Part shown: positions 7,326 through 16,935 of the stretch, one piece after another
Layout of the letters: each line of letters opens with the position of its first letter
Numbering within the stretch: the first letter of the stretch is position 1
NCBI RefSeq assembly: GCF_036884275.1
Contig: NZ_CP145607.1
Span: 310,001 to 374,000 of the forward strand
Length of the DNA stretch: 64,000 nt
Source of the DNA: Sphingomonas kaistensis
GTDB lineage: Bacteria > Pseudomonadota > Alphaproteobacteria > Sphingomonadales > Sphingomonadaceae
Reading direction: 5' to 3'
Position numbers and translations under genes: made by a program
Notes under the pieces: model-generated
The model's input: the letters and a program-made list of their open reading frames with translations, nothing else
The model's database searches: none
What the model was told of the DNA's origin: nothing

Positions 7326-9833
7326 TCACGCGTCGGGCAGCGTCTGCCTGCCCTGGCCCCAGCCCTTGAGGCCCTTGCCGCCCGCCCGCTCCAGCAGAAC
7401 CGCCGCGTCGCGAATGGTGTACAGGTTCGCCGCCTCCACCGCGTCCAGTTCCTCCCATGACACCGGCGCCGCCACCGGAGCACCGTCCCGCGCGCGGGCC
7501 GAATACGGCATCACCGCCGTCGCGCCCCGCTGGTTGCGCAGCCAGTCGAGGAAGATTCGCCCCTTGCGCTGGTTCTTGCGGATGTTGGCGGTGAAGGTCT
7601 CGGGCTCGGCCTCGGCGATCGCCCGGCTGAACCGCTCGGCAAAGCTCTTCACCGCCGCCCAGTCGGCCTCCTGGTCGAGCGGCGCAACTACGTGAATGCC
7701 CTTGCCCCCCGACAGCAAGGGAAACGTTTCGAGGCCCAAGTCCGTCAGCATCTCCCGCAACCGCACCGCCGCCGCCTTCACCTTGTCGAACCCCAGCCCC
7801 TCGTCGGGATCGAGATCGAATACCAGCCGGTCGGGCTTCTCCAACGGATCGATCCGGCTGCCCCAGCCATGAAACTCGATCGTATTCATTTGCACGCATT
7901 CGAGCGCCCCGACCGCTTCCTCGACGTAGAGATAATCCTCTTCGGTCGTACCCGCGCCTTCGGTCACCGGAATGCGCAGCACATGCTCGCCCATCGATCC
8001 GGTGTCGTGCTTCTGGAAAAAGCATTTCTTGGCCCGGCCGGCCGGACAGCGGATCAGGGTCATCGGCCTCTTCGCGAGGTCGATCAGCAGGAGGTCGGCC
8101 ACCGCCGCATAATAATCGGCGAGGTCACCCTTGGTCAGGCCATCCTCGGGAAAGATCACCTTGTCGGGGCTGGTCAGCCGTAGCTTGAAGTCCGCCGCCG
8201 TGCGTAGCTTGGCTTTGCCCTTCGTCTTCGGCGCCGCGACCGGGGTTTCCAGCACCACCTGCTTCGCTTTCTTGTCCTCGCGCAGGCCAAGAAAGCTCGG
8301 GTGCCGCAAGATCCCGTCATTCGTGAACTCGGTATAAGCGATTTCCGCCACCAGCTCGGGCTTGATCCAGCTCGATCCGCGCAGCGCCGTTCGCGGCACG
8401 TCGAGCGCGGGTTTGGCGACCTTGAGCCCCGCCATCCGCTCGCTCAGACTTTCCAGCGTCGCCGTATCGAACCCGGTCCCGACCTTGCCGACATAACGCA
8501 GCGTGCCGCCCTCGTTCACCCCAAGATGCAGCGAGCGAAAGCCTCGCCTTCTGTCGCTCGCCTGCCAGCCGACGATCACGAACTCCTGCCGCGCGATGCA
8601 TTTGACCTTGAGCCAGCATTTGGTTCGTACGCCGCGATACGGCGCATCCGCCTTCTTCGAGATGATCCCCTCGCCGCCCTCGGCGCATATCGTCTCGAGC
8701 AATTTCTCGCCCTTGCCGACCACGTGATCGCCATAGACCAAGGGCCCCGGCACCCCCTTCATGACCGCCGCCAGCCGCGCCTTGCGTTCAAGATTGCCGA
8801 GCCCGCGAATGTCCTCGCCGCGATCGACCAGCAGATCGAAAGCGTAAAAAGCCAGGTCCGGCCGCTCAACGCCCTTGCCGCCCTTCACCGTCGATTGCAG
8901 TAACCCGAAGCTGGGCTTGCCCTGCTCGTCCAGCGCCACCGCTTCGCCGTCGATCAGGCACCCCGCCGGCAGGCTCGCCGCCGCCGCCTCGGTGAGCTCG
9001 GGGAAGTAATCCGACCAGTCCTTGCCGTTCCGGGTCCACGCCACCGCCCCGCCCTCGCCGACGCTCAGTAGCAGGCGGTAGCCGTCATATTTATACTCGT
9101 GGATCCACCCGCTCCCGGTCGGCGGCGTGTCCGCCAGCGTCGCTAGTTGCGGGTCCAGAAACTCCGGCGGCGGCGCGACCTTGCGCTTGGTTCGCCCACC
9201 TTTATTGCCACCCTTGTTCGATTCCCACACATCCGCGCCCGCCGCGATCTCGGCCATGCTGCGCCCGCTCGCGACGCTGGTCAGGCACCCCTCGACCAGT
9301 GCCTCGCCCTCGTCCGGCGCCGCCGCGTCGTCGGTGACCTTTTTCAGCATCCACGCCTCGCCCTTTTCGCCGGGCTTGCCCTTCATCCGGAACATCACCC
9401 ACTCCCCGCGCATCCGCTCGCCTTCGAGCGTGAAGTGGAGATGCCCTTCTTCCAGTGTCTTGCGCGGATCCTTGTCGGGATGCGGCACCCACCGCCCACG
9501 ATCCCACAGCATCACCGTGCCGCCTCCATATTCGCCGGCAGGAATGATACCCTCGAAGCTGCCGTAATCGAGCGGATGATCCTCGGTCCGCATCGCCAAC
9601 CGGTTCACCGCCGGGTCGAGGCTCGGTCCCTTCGGCACCGCCCAGCTCTTCAGCACCCCGTCCAGCTCGAGCCGGAAATCGTAATGCAGCCGGCTCGCGT
9701 CATGCTTCTGCACAACGAAGCTGTCGCCCTTGCCCTTCAGCTTGCGCCCCTTGGGCTCCTTCGTTTTCTTGAAGTCGCGCTTGGCATTGTAGGTCTCGAT
9801 ATCGAGGCCCTTCGGACGAGCGGCGCGGGCCAC
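7326..9833 (-). CDS. ligD: ATP-dependent DNA ligase D (NHEJ)
   Basis: An 835-aa three-domain enzyme for non-homologous end joining. Order: 3'-phosphoesterase (about 1-185; QKHDASRLHYDFRLE and DYGSFEGIIPAGEYGGGT), ligase (about 225-515; nucleophile Lys248 in HEYKYDGYR, then CLIDGEAVALD and EGIISKKADAPYRG) and primase-polymerase (about 545-830; PDKVIFPEDGLTKGDLADYY, FFQKHDTGSMGEH, LVFDLDPDEGLGFD). Trailing residues are short. It follows ku by 6 bp, so the two form one operon. Works with Ku to repair double-strand breaks in non-growing or stressed cells. Confidence 0.96.
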   Translation of the reverse strand: MARAARPKGLDIETYNAKRDFKKTKEPKGRKLKGKGDSFVVQKHDASRLHYDFRLELDGVLKSWAVPKGPSLDPAVNRLAMRTEDHPLDYGSFEGIIPAGEYGGGTVMLWDRGRWVPHPDKDPRKTLEEGHLHFTLEGERMRGEWVMFRMKGKPGEKGEAWMLKKVTDDAAAPDEGEALVEGCLTSVASGRSMAEIAAGADVWESNKGGNKGGRTKRKVAPPPEFLDPQLATLADTPPTGSGWIHEYKYDGYRLLLSVGEGGAVAWTRNGKDWSDYFPELTEAAAASLPAGCLIDGEAVALDEQGKPSFGLLQSTVKGGKGVERPDLAFYAFDLLVDRGEDIRGLGNLERKARLAAVMKGVPGPLVYGDHVVGKGEKLLETICAEGGEGIISKKADAPYRGVRTKCWLKVKCIARQEFVIVGWQASDRRRGFRSLHLGVNEGGTLRYVGKVGTGFDTATLESLSERMAGLKVAKPALDVPRTALRGSSWIKPELVAEIAYTEFTNDGILRHPSFLGLREDKKAKQVVLETPVAAPKTKGKAKLRTAADFKLRLTSPDKVIFPEDGLTKGDLADYYAAVADLLLIDLAKRPMTLIRCPAGRAKKCFFQKHDTGSMGEHVLRIPVTEGAGTTEEDYLYVEEAVGALECVQMNTIEFHGWGSRIDPLEKPDRLVFDLDPDEGLGFDKVKAAAVRLREMLTDLGLETFPLLSGGKGIHVVAPLDQEADWAAVKSFAERFSRAIAEAEPETFTANIRKNQRKGRIFLDWLRNQRGATAVMPYSARARDGAPVAAPVSWEELDAVEAANLYTIRDAAVLLERAGGKGLKGWGQGRQTLPDA

Positions 9834-9839
9834 GGCGCC

Positions 9840-10739
9840 CTACCTCTTTCCTGCCGCCTTGCGCGGCGTGGCAGGCTTGCGCGCCGGGGTGGCCTTCGCC
9901 GCAGCCTTTTTCGCCGCCGGCTTCTTGGCCGGTGCCGCGGCATTGTCGTTGCTTTCGCCAAGGCTCTTCTTCAGCGCCGCCATCAGGTCGACGACATTGC
10001 TCTTCTTCGGCGGCTCCTTGTCCTTGTCCTGGATGACGAGGCCATTGCCCTTCTTCTTGCGCTTCTCCTCGATCAGCCCCTTCAGCGCATCGACATAGCG
10101 ATTGTGAAAATCGGACGCGTCGAACTTGCCCGTCTTCTTGTCGATCAAAGTGGTCGCCAGCTCGAGCAGATCGGCATCGGGCTCGGTATCCTCGATATCG
10201 CGGAAATAGCTCGACGCCTTGTTGAGTTCATCGGCGTACCGCAGCGTCTCCATCAGGATTCCGCGCCCGCACGGCTTGATCGCGACGACATATTCCTGCC
10301 CCCGCATCGCCAGTTGCCCGATCCCGATCTTTCGCGCCCGGCGCAGCGCCTCGCGCAGCACGATGAAGGCCTCCTCCGCCAGATCGTCCGCCGGCACCAC
10401 GAAATAGGGTTTCTCGTAATATAGCGCGTCGATCTCGTCGGCGTCGACGAACTGCGCCAGCTCCAGCGTCTTGCGGCTCTCCAGCTTGACGCTCTCGATT
10501 TCCTCGGGCTCGAGCAGAACATATTCGCCCTTGGTCACTTCGAAACCCTTGACGATATCGTCGGCCTTCACCGGTCCGATGCCCGGCGCCACCTTTTCAT
10601 ATTTGATCCGCTGGCCGCTCGGCTCGTGGATCTGGTGAAAGGAGATGCTCGCGCCCGATTTGGACGCGGGATAGATTTCAACCGGGATCGAGACGAGGGC
10701 AAGGCGGATTTGTCCGCGCCAGCTGGGACGAGCGGCCAT
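9840..10739 (-). CDS. ku: Ku protein (NHEJ end-binding)
   Basis: A 299-aa Ku-core protein starting MAARPSWRGQIRLALVSIPV. The core (about residues 8-250) includes FHQIHEPSGQRIKYEKVAPG, YVLLEPEEIESVKLES and the C-terminal helical arm. A lysine/alanine-rich tail (AAAPAKKPAAKKAAAKATP) resembles the basic extensions that let bacterial Ku slide inward on DNA. Start chosen at 10739, with GGAG about 9 bases upstream. It binds broken DNA ends and recruits LigD, encoded directly downstream. Confidence 0.96.
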   Translation of the reverse strand: MAARPSWRGQIRLALVSIPVEIYPASKSGASISFHQIHEPSGQRIKYEKVAPGIGPVKADDIVKGFEVTKGEYVLLEPEEIESVKLESRKTLELAQFVDADEIDALYYEKPYFVVPADDLAEEAFIVLREALRRARKIGIGQLAMRGQEYVVAIKPCGRGILMETLRYADELNKASSYFRDIEDTEPDADLLELATTLIDKKTGKFDASDFHNRYVDALKGLIEEKRKKKGNGLVIQDKDKEPPKKSNVVDLMAALKKSLGESNDNAAAPAKKPAAKKAAAKATPARKPATPRKAAGKR

Positions 10740-10772
10740 GACGTCAAGCTCCTGAAAATCGTTACGAGCCTG

Positions 10773-10799
10773 AATCGCTTGGGAGAGCGGCGCGGTTCC
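10773..10799 (-). promoter_or_regulatory. Possible EcfG-type general-stress promoter for ku-ligD
   Basis: On the minus strand GGAAC (10799-10795) is followed after 17 bases by CGATT (10777-10773), close to the alphaproteobacterial EcfG consensus GGAAC-N16/17-CGTT. The -10 match is imperfect. It lies about 35 bases upstream of the ku start. Stress control of ku by the EcfG equivalent is known in rhizobia; extension to this gene is inference. Confidence 0.35.
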
Positions 10800-10813
10800 G
10801 TTAGACTGCGGCA

Positions 10814-11143
10814 ATGGCCAATCCCGCGATCAATGCCGCCCTCATCGCCGTCGCCGCGCAGCAGCAGGCACTGACCGATCAGCACATCCTGACGCCGCTC
10901 AAAAAGGCCGGAGCGACATCGGCGCGGACCGCGACGACGCTCGACGTGTCGGCCAAGGGCGCGGACAAGTTGCTCGCCGGCCTCGTCAAACGCGGCCATG
11001 TGCGCGCGACCGGCGATGGCCGCTACTGGCTCGACGAGGCGGCGATCAAGCGCAGCCAGGCCGCCGGCCTACGCATCGCGCTGATCATCATCGCCTTTCT
11101 GCTCAGCGTGACTGTCAGCCTGGCCGCGCTGCTCGCCCGCTAA
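10814..11143 (+). CDS. Small membrane-anchored protein, winged-helix-like
   Basis: A 109-aa protein divergent from ku. Residues about 20-70 (ILTPLKKAGATSARTATTLD, ADKLLAGLVKRGHVRATGDG, YWLDEAAIKR) look like a small winged-helix or replication-protein-like fold, followed by one C-terminal hydrophobic helix (LRIALIIIAFLLSVTVSLAA) that would anchor it in the inner membrane. The shape resembles tail-anchored regulators, but I do not recognise a family. It converges on phoB, with stops 3 bp apart. Confidence 0.7.
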   Translation: MANPAINAALIAVAAQQQALTDQHILTPLKKAGATSARTATTLDVSAKGADKLLAGLVKRGHVRATGDGRYWLDEAAIKRSQAAGLRIALIIIAFLLSVTVSLAALLAR

Positions 11144-11146
11144 GGC

Positions 11147-11839
11147 TCAGGCCACGCCCTCGGCGTCCAGCGCATAGCCGGCGCTGCGCACCGTGCGGAT
11201 CAGATCGGGCTCGCCCAGCGCCAGTCGCAACCGGCGGATATGGACGTCGACCGTGCGCAGCTCGATCTCCTCGCTGTGCGGCCACACGGTTTCCAGCAGG
11301 TGCTGGCGCGAGAACACCCGCCCGGCATTCTCCAGAAAATGGCGCAGCAGGCGATATTCGGTCGGGCCCAGCGACAAGGTCTTGCCGTCGCGCCTCACGC
11401 GGTGTGCGGTAAGGTCCATCTCCAGCCCGGCATATTCAAGCGTCTCCGCCGCCAGCGCGGGCCGGACCCGGCGCATCACGGCGGCGGCTCTGGCCATCAG
11501 CTCCTTGGGGCTGAACGGCTTCGTAATGTAATCGTCGGCCCCGGTCTCCAGGCCGCGAACCCGGTCGTCCTCTTCGCCGCGCGCGGTCAGCATCAGGATC
11601 GGCAGGTTGGCGGTCGCGGCCTTGCGCCGCAGCCGCCGGCACACCTCGATCCCGCTGATCCCCTCGATCATCCAGTCGAGCACCATCAGGTCAGGGCGCA
11701 GTTCCTCGGCCAGCAGCATGGCTTCCTCGCCGTCGCCGGTGCGGACCACGGTGTAGCCCTCGCGCTCGAAATGAAAGGTGATGAGCTCGGCCAGCGAGCG
11801 GTCATCCTCGACCAGCAGCAACCGCCCCCGGCTGGCCAT
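11147..11839 (-). CDS. phoB: Phosphate regulon response regulator PhoB
   Basis: A 230-aa OmpR/PhoB-class regulator. Receiver domain (about 5-120) with LLLVEDD, phospho-acceptor Asp in DLMVLDWMIEG, the switch Thr in LPILMLTARGEE and Lys in DDYITKPFSP; C-terminal winged helix (about 135-228) with SLGPTEYRLLRHFLEN and RTVDVHIRRLRLAL. Its ATG overlaps the phoU stop. It is the last gene of the pst-phoU operon. Phosphorylated PhoB would bind the Pho box at 16895-16912 and so activate the operon that encodes it. Confidence 0.95.
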   Translation of the reverse strand: MASRGRLLLVEDDRSLAELITFHFEREGYTVVRTGDGEEAMLLAEELRPDLMVLDWMIEGISGIEVCRRLRRKAATANLPILMLTARGEEDDRVRGLETGADDYITKPFSPKELMARAAAVMRRVRPALAAETLEYAGLEMDLTAHRVRRDGKTLSLGPTEYRLLRHFLENAGRVFSRQHLLETVWPHSEEIELRTVDVHIRRLRLALGEPDLIRTVRSAGYALDAEGVA

Positions 11840-12534
11840 CAGACGCTGAGCCCCTCGGCGCCCTTCACCCGGTCGGCCATCTGCTGCCCGGTCGCGGCAT
11901 AATAGACCATCTCGGCGATGTTGGTCGCATGATCGCCGACCCGCTCGAGGTTCTTGGCGACGAACAGCAGGTGCGCCGATTGCCCGATCTTGTGCGGGTT
12001 TTCCATCATGTGCGTCAGCAGCGTGCGGAAGATGCTGTCGTAGAAATCGTCCACCGCCTTGTCGCGCTCGCACACCCGAAGCGCCGCTTCGGCGTCGCGC
12101 TGGACAAAGGCGTTCAGCACGTCATGCACCATCTGCACCGCGATGCGCGCCATTTCAGGGAGCAGCGACAGTGGCTCGATCTTGCCCGCATCCTCCAGCA
12201 GCGGCACGCGCTTGGCGATGTTCTTGGCATAATCGCCGATCCGCTCGACCACGCCCGAAATCTTGAGCGCGGCGACCACGTCGCGCAGATCGCCCGCCAT
12301 CGGCGCGCGCAGGGCGATCAGCTGGATCACGCTGCGCTCGGTCTCAGCTTCCAGCGCGTCGATCTTCTTGTCGTCCTCGATCACCTTGAGCGCGGCGTCG
12401 CCGTCGCGCTCCGACAGGCAGCGCATCGCCTCGATGATCGCATGCTCGGCCCGGCCACCCATTTCGGTGATGAGCGCGCGTAAGCGGTCCAGATCCTGGT
12501 CGAACGCTTTGAGCGTATGTCCTTGAGAAGCCAC
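11839..12534 (-). CDS. phoU: Phosphate signalling protein PhoU
   Basis: A 231-aa all-helical protein with the two PhoU repeats, each carrying the E/D-x-x-x-D metal-cluster motif region (VVERIGDYAKNIAKR and LERVGDHATNIAEM). PhoU links the Pst transporter to PhoR, keeping the regulon off when phosphate is plentiful. It lies between pstB and phoB in the same direction; the stop overlaps the phoB start. Confidence 0.95.
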   Translation of the reverse strand: MASQGHTLKAFDQDLDRLRALITEMGGRAEHAIIEAMRCLSERDGDAALKVIEDDKKIDALEAETERSVIQLIALRAPMAGDLRDVVAALKISGVVERIGDYAKNIAKRVPLLEDAGKIEPLSLLPEMARIAVQMVHDVLNAFVQRDAEAALRVCERDKAVDDFYDSIFRTLLTHMMENPHKIGQSAHLLFVAKNLERVGDHATNIAEMVYYAATGQQMADRVKGAEGLSV

Positions 12535-12547
12535 GTGTCCTGTCCCC

Positions 12548-13477
12548 TTAGCCGTAGCGGCCGGTGATATAATCCTGGGTGCGCTGCTCGCGCGGGTTGG
12601 TGAAGATCTCCTTGGTCTTGCCGTATTCGATCAGCTCACCAAGGTGGAAAAAGGCGGTCCGTTGGCTGACCCGCGCCGCCTGCTGCATGTTGTGGGTGAC
12701 GATCGCGATGGCATAGCGGCCGCGCAGTTCGTGGATCAGTTCCTCGATCTTGGCGGTGGCGATCGGGTCGAGCGCCGAACAGGGCTCGTCCATCAAAATC
12801 ACTTCGGGATCGACCGCAATGGCGCGCGCAATGCACAGCCGCTGCTGCTGCCCGCCCGACAAGGCGGTGCCGCTCTCGGCCAGCCGGTCCTTGACTTCGT
12901 CCCACAGACCCGCCCGGCGCAGGCTCTTTTCGACGATGGCCTCCAGCTCGTCCTTGCTGTCCGCCAGCCCGTGGATGCGCGGGCCGTAAGCGACATTCTC
13001 GAAAATCGACTTGGGGAACGGATTGGGCTTCTGGAACACCATGCCGACCCGGGCGCGAAGCTGCACCACGTCCATGTCTGGGCTACTGATGTCCTCGCCG
13101 TCGAGGGTAATGGTGCCCGTCACCCGCGCGCCCGCGATGGTGTCGTTCATGCGGTTGAGGCAGCGCAGGAAGGTCGACTTGCCGCAGCCCGACGGCCCGA
13201 TGAAGGCGGTGACCTTGTCGTCGTGGACTTCGATCGACACGCCCTTCAGCGCTTCTTTCTCGCCATAGAACACGCGCACGTCCTCGGCGCGCATCTTCGG
13301 TGTGGTCGCGACATCGGCGGCGGCCGGGGTGACCACCCGCGGCTGTTCGCCCGGCGCCTGCGGTTCGCCGCCGTCGGTCGGCGCCAGCGGATCCTCGCGC
13401 GCTGCCTCGGCGGCAATCGCGGTCGAGGGAAACGGCACCGCCGAATTGGTGAGGATGGGTTCTTTTTCTTGGGTCAT
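12548..13477 (-). CDS. pstB: Phosphate ABC transporter ATP-binding protein PstB
   Basis: A 309-aa ATPase energising phosphate import. Walker [11 protein letters not shown]-loop in [17 protein letters not shown] signature LSGGQQQR, Walker [14 protein letters not shown] and H-loop IVTHNM are all intact. About 60 extra N-terminal residues, Pro/Ala-rich ([17 protein letters not shown]), precede the core; this tail is longer than usual. Start at 13477 is chosen because it directly follows the pstA stop; the frame is open further upstream only as a shadow of pstA. Confidence 0.94.
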   Translation of the reverse strand: MTQEKEPILTNSAVPFPSTAIAAEAAREDPLAPTDGGEPQAPGEQPRVVTPAAADVATTPKMRAEDVRVFYGEKEALKGVSIEVHDDKVTAFIGPSGCGKSTFLRCLNRMNDTIAGARVTGTITLDGEDISSPDMDVVQLRARVGMVFQKPNPFPKSIFENVAYGPRIHGLADSKDELEAIVEKSLRRAGLWDEVKDRLAESGTALSGGQQQRLCIARAIAVDPEVILMDEPCSALDPIATAKIEELIHELRGRYAIAIVTHNMQQAARVSQRTAFFHLGELIEYGKTKEIFTNPREQRTQDYITGRYG

Positions 13478-13488
13478 GTCAGGCGGCC

Positions 13489-14382
13489 TTACCAGCGGCG
13501 CTCGAAGCGGTTGCGAAGATAGATGGCGAGGCCGTTCATCAGCAGCATGAACAGCAACAGCACGATGATCGCCGCGCTGGTCTTCTCGACGAACGCGCGA
13601 TCGACCTCGTCCGACCACAGGAAGATCTGCACCGGAAGCACCGTCGCGGGATCGACCACGCTGCCCGGCGGGGTGGCGATAAAGGCGCGCATGCCGATCA
13701 TCAGCAGCGGCGCGGTTTCGCCCAGCGCGCGGGCCATGCCGATGATGGTGCCTGTCAGGATGCCGGGCAGCGCCAGCGGCAGGACATGGTGAAACACCAC
13801 CTGCATCTTGGACGCGCCGACGCCCAGCGCCGCGTCGCGGATCGAGGGCGGCACCGCCTTGATTGCGTTGCGCCCGGCGATCACGATCACCGGCATGGTC
13901 ATCAGCGCCAGCGTCAGGCCCCCGACCAAGGCGGCCGAGCGCGGCAGCTGCATGACGTTCAGGAACACCGCGAGGCCGAGCAAGCCGAAGATGATCGAGG
14001 GCACCGCGGCGAGATTGTTGATGCTGACCTCGATGAAATCGTTCCAGCGGTTCCGCTTGGCAAATTCCTCGAGATAGACCGCCGCCAGCACCCCGATCGG
14101 GAACGCCAGCGCCATGGTCACCATGATCGTCAGGAACGAGCCCTTGAGCGCCCCCCACACCCCGACCATCGCCGGATCGGTCGCATCACTGGCGGTCAGG
14201 AACGTCTCGCTGAACCCGCCCGCGCCGCGCACGGTCATGGTGATCAGCAGGAAGGCCAGGAACGCGAGGCTGATCAGCACCGCGGCCAGCCCCAGCGCCT
14301 TGAACCGGCGCTCGGCGGCATAGCGGCGCTTGACCCGGCGGGTCATCGCCTCGCTCGACCAGCGGCTTTGCGGCTTATTCAT
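13489..14382 (-). CDS. pstA: Phosphate ABC transporter permease PstA
   Basis: A 297-aa inner-membrane permease with about six transmembrane helices. The cytoplasmic coupling loop motif is visible ([16 protein letters not shown]), and [16 protein letters not shown] lies in the conserved C-terminal half. Start at the ATG 14382, which overlaps the pstC stop by 8 bases; a longer frame begins about 27 bases earlier. Pairs with PstC to form the phosphate channel. Confidence 0.93.
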   Translation of the reverse strand: MNKPQSRWSSEAMTRRVKRRYAAERRFKALGLAAVLISLAFLAFLLITMTVRGAGGFSETFLTASDATDPAMVGVWGALKGSFLTIMVTMALAFPIGVLAAVYLEEFAKRNRWNDFIEVSINNLAAVPSIIFGLLGLAVFLNVMQLPRSAALVGGLTLALMTMPVIVIAGRNAIKAVPPSIRDAALGVGASKMQVVFHHVLPLALPGILTGTIIGMARALGETAPLLMIGMRAFIATPPGSVVDPATVLPVQIFLWSDEVDRAFVEKTSAAIIVLLLFMLLMNGLAIYLRNRFERRW

Positions 14383-15769
14383 ACGCTTCCCGATACTTGC
14401 GCACGACACGCAGCGCGATGAGGTTCAAGACCAAAGTCACCAGGAACAGCACCAGGCCGAGCGCGAAGGCGGCAAGGGTCTTGGGGCTGTCGAATTCCTG
14501 GTCACCGGTCAGAAGCTGGACGATCTGCGTCGTCACGGTGGTGACGCTACCGAACGGATTGGCGGTCAAGTTGGCGGCAAGGCCGGCGGCCATCACCACG
14601 ATCATCGTCTCGCCGATCGCGCGGCTGACGGCCAGCAGGACGCCGCCGACCACGCCCGGTAGCGCGGCGGGGAGGATCACCTTGCGGATCGTCTCGGACC
14701 GCGTCGCGCCGAGCGCCAGGCTGCCGTCGCGCATCGCCTGCGGCACGGCGGCGATGCTGTCGTCGGCCATCGAGCTCACGAACGGAATGATCATCACGCC
14801 CATGACGAGACCCGCGGCCAGCGCACTTTCGCTCGACGCGCTGCTGATGCCGATCGACAGCCCGAGATCGCGCACCAGCGGCGCCACGGTCAGTGCGGCG
14901 AAATAGCCGTAGACCACCGTCGGCACGCCGGCGAGGATCTCGAGCAGGGGTTTCAGCACCTTGCGCAGCTTCGCCGGCGCATATTGCGTCAGGAAGATCG
15001 CGCTCATCAGGCCCAGCGGAATGGCCACGATCATGGCGATGATCGCACCGATGAAGATGGTGCCCCAGAACAGGGGGATCGACCCGAACGCGCCCGACGA
15101 GCCCGCCTGGTCGGCGCGGATGGCAACCTGCGGCGACCAGTTCAGCCCGAACAGGAAGTCGCTTGCCGGCACCTTCTGGAAAAAGCGGATCGTCTCGAAC
15201 AATAGCGACAGGACGATGCCGAAGGTGGTCAGGATCGCGACCGTCGAGGCGGCGACCAGCAGGCCCATCAGCCACTTCTCGACCCCGGTTCGGGCGCGCA
15301 GGTCGAGGCTGATCCGCGACCAAGACCAGCCCGCTCCGGCCAGCGCCAGCAACAGCGCCAGCCCGCTCCCGATCAGGCTGTAGCGCCCGATCGCCGCCTG
15401 ATATTCCGGCACCAGCGCCTGTGCCTGCGGATTAAAGGCGAGGTCCGAGCCTCCGGTCGCCACCGCGCGCGCTTCGGACAAGATCGAATCGCGGGCGAGG
15501 TCGAAGTCGGGCAGCGCCTGGCCGGCCGGGCTCGACAACACCGCGTCGGCGATCAGGCCCTGCTGGATCGGCGCCCAGGCGGCAAGGAACAGCAGGGCCG
15601 GAAGCGCCGCCCACAGAAAGGCATAGGCGCCGTGATAGTTGGGCAGGCTGTTAAGCCGCTGCCGGCCCGCTCCCGCACCGGCGCGCAGCGTCGTCGCCCG
15701 TCCGCGCGCCAGCACGAACGCAGCGGCGGCGACGCCGAGCACCAGGAGAAGACCGACAAACAGGCTCAT
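14375..15769 (-). CDS. pstC: Phosphate ABC transporter permease PstC (long form)
   Basis: A 464-aa permease, about 150 residues longer than the enterobacterial protein. The extra N-terminal part carries a first transmembrane helix, a second one near residue 50-68, an exposed segment, and another helix pair before the usual core, as in the long PstC forms of alphaproteobacteria. The core has the coupling motif (PQAMRDGSLALGATRSET) and AVSRAIGETMIVVMAAG. It lies 13 bases downstream of pstS. Confidence 0.93.
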   Translation of the reverse strand: MSLFVGLLLVLGVAAAAFVLARGRATTLRAGAGAGRQRLNSLPNYHGAYAFLWAALPALLFLAAWAPIQQGLIADAVLSSPAGQALPDFDLARDSILSEARAVATGGSDLAFNPQAQALVPEYQAAIGRYSLIGSGLALLLALAGAGWSWSRISLDLRARTGVEKWLMGLLVAASTVAILTTFGIVLSLLFETIRFFQKVPASDFLFGLNWSPQVAIRADQAGSSGAFGSIPLFWGTIFIGAIIAMIVAIPLGLMSAIFLTQYAPAKLRKVLKPLLEILAGVPTVVYGYFAALTVAPLVRDLGLSIGISSASSESALAAGLVMGVMIIPFVSSMADDSIAAVPQAMRDGSLALGATRSETIRKVILPAALPGVVGGVLLAVSRAIGETMIVVMAAGLAANLTANPFGSVTTVTTQIVQLLTGDQEFDSPKTLAAFALGLVLFLVTLVLNLIALRVVRKYREAYE

Positions 15770-15782
15770 GGGTTTGTGCCGC

Positions 15783-16814
15783 TTACTTCAGCGTCGCGCC
15801 GTCGAGCGGCGTCAGCCCGGTCGCGGCCGCATTGGACTTGGCGGCATCCTCGCCGACGAACGGCATCAGCCCGCGCTTCTCGAGCAGGCCGCCGGTGCTC
15901 CAGCCCTTGGCATATTCGGCCAGGAAGGCCTTGATCGCCGGCTTCACCGCCGCATGCTCGCCCTTCACGTAAACGTAGAGCTTGCGCGCACCCGGATAGC
16001 TGAGATCCTGGATGGTCGTCTCGGTCGGCAGCACGCCGCCGACCTCGACCGGGCGAACCTTGTCGGCATTCTGCTCAAGGAAGCTGTAGCCGAGCACACC
16101 GATGGTGCCGGGGTCGGCCTCGACCTTCTGCACCAGCAGATTGTCGTTCTCGCCCGCTTCGACGAACACGCCGTCCTCGCGGATCTTGGTGCACAGGTCC
16201 TTGTGCTTGGCCTCGTCGCTGGCTTTCAGCGCCTTCATCGCCGGATCGCTTTCGCAGCCCTTTGTCAGCATCAGTTCGGCAAAGCTGTCGCGGGTACCGC
16301 TGGTCGGCGGCGGGCCCATGACGCGGATCTTGATCGCGGGAAGCGCCGGATTGACGTCCTTCCAGGTCTGCGCCTTGTTCGGGCCCTTGCCATAGGGATT
16401 GGCGGCCACCGCGGCATAGATGTCGGCCAGCGTCAGCTTGAGCGGCGCGGCCTTGACCGATTCGATCAGCGTCAGGCCGTCGATCCCGATCGGCACCTCG
16501 ATCACCTGCTTGGCACCGGCGGCGTTGCAGGCATCATACTCGCTCTTCTTCATCTGGCGCGAGGCGTTGACCATGTCGGGGAACTTCTGCCCGACGCCTT
16601 CGCAGAACAATTTGATGCCCGAGCCGGTCCCGGTCGATTCAACGATCACACTGGTGCCGGGATTGGCCTTTTGAAAGGCTTCGGCGATCGCAGTGGTGAA
16701 GGGATAGACCGTGGACGAACCGACGATCTTGATCTGCGACGCCGCATTGCTGCTGTTTCCGCCACAAGCGCTCAGCCCGAGGGCGAGCGGCACTGCAAGC
16801 CACAACTTGGTCAT
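15783..16814 (-). CDS. pstS: Periplasmic phosphate-binding lipoprotein PstS
   Basis: A 343-aa substrate-binding protein. The N-terminus MTKLWLAVPLALGLSACGG contains a lipobox (LSAC), so it is probably a lipoprotein. Phosphate-contact regions IVGSSTVYPFTTAI, STGTGSGIKLFC, and PTSGTRDSFAEL are present, with SRQMKKSEYDAC. Start chosen at 16814, preceded by GGGAGACAAAGAG. The Pho box lies about 80 bases upstream, so this gene heads the inducible pst transcript. Confidence 0.94.
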   Translation of the reverse strand: MTKLWLAVPLALGLSACGGNSSNAASQIKIVGSSTVYPFTTAIAEAFQKANPGTSVIVESTGTGSGIKLFCEGVGQKFPDMVNASRQMKKSEYDACNAAGAKQVIEVPIGIDGLTLIESVKAAPLKLTLADIYAAVAANPYGKGPNKAQTWKDVNPALPAIKIRVMGPPPTSGTRDSFAELMLTKGCESDPAMKALKASDEAKHKDLCTKIREDGVFVEAGENDNLLVQKVEADPGTIGVLGYSFLEQNADKVRPVEVGGVLPTETTIQDLSYPGARKLYVYVKGEHAAVKPAIKAFLAEYAKGWSTGGLLEKRGLMPFVGEDAAKSNAAATGLTPLDGATLK

Positions 16815-16894
16815 TGTCTCTTTGTCTCCCGAGGGCTGATTCGCCCGATCCGGCGCCTCTTGCCCCGCCGTCAGGAGCGCCATGTGACCGGTTG

Positions 16895-16912
16895 GTTACA
16901 AGCTTATGACAG
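16895..16912 (-). promoter_or_regulatory. Pho box upstream of pstS
   Basis: On the minus strand the site reads CTGTCATAAGCTTGTAAC: two 7-bp half-sites (CTGTCAT and TTGTAAC) spaced by 4 bases, close to the PhoB consensus CTGTCAT-N4-CTGTCAT. It lies between phoR and pstS, about 80 bases before the pstS start. Supports PhoB-activated transcription of pstSCAB-phoU-phoB. Confidence 0.75.
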
Positions 16913-16935
16913 CGCCCGGTTCTGGAAGGGGTGCG

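Noticed and set aside
13478..14158. In-frame upstream extension of pstB by about 227 codons
   Set aside because: It runs through pstA in a different frame and has non-protein-like composition; pstB starts at 13477.
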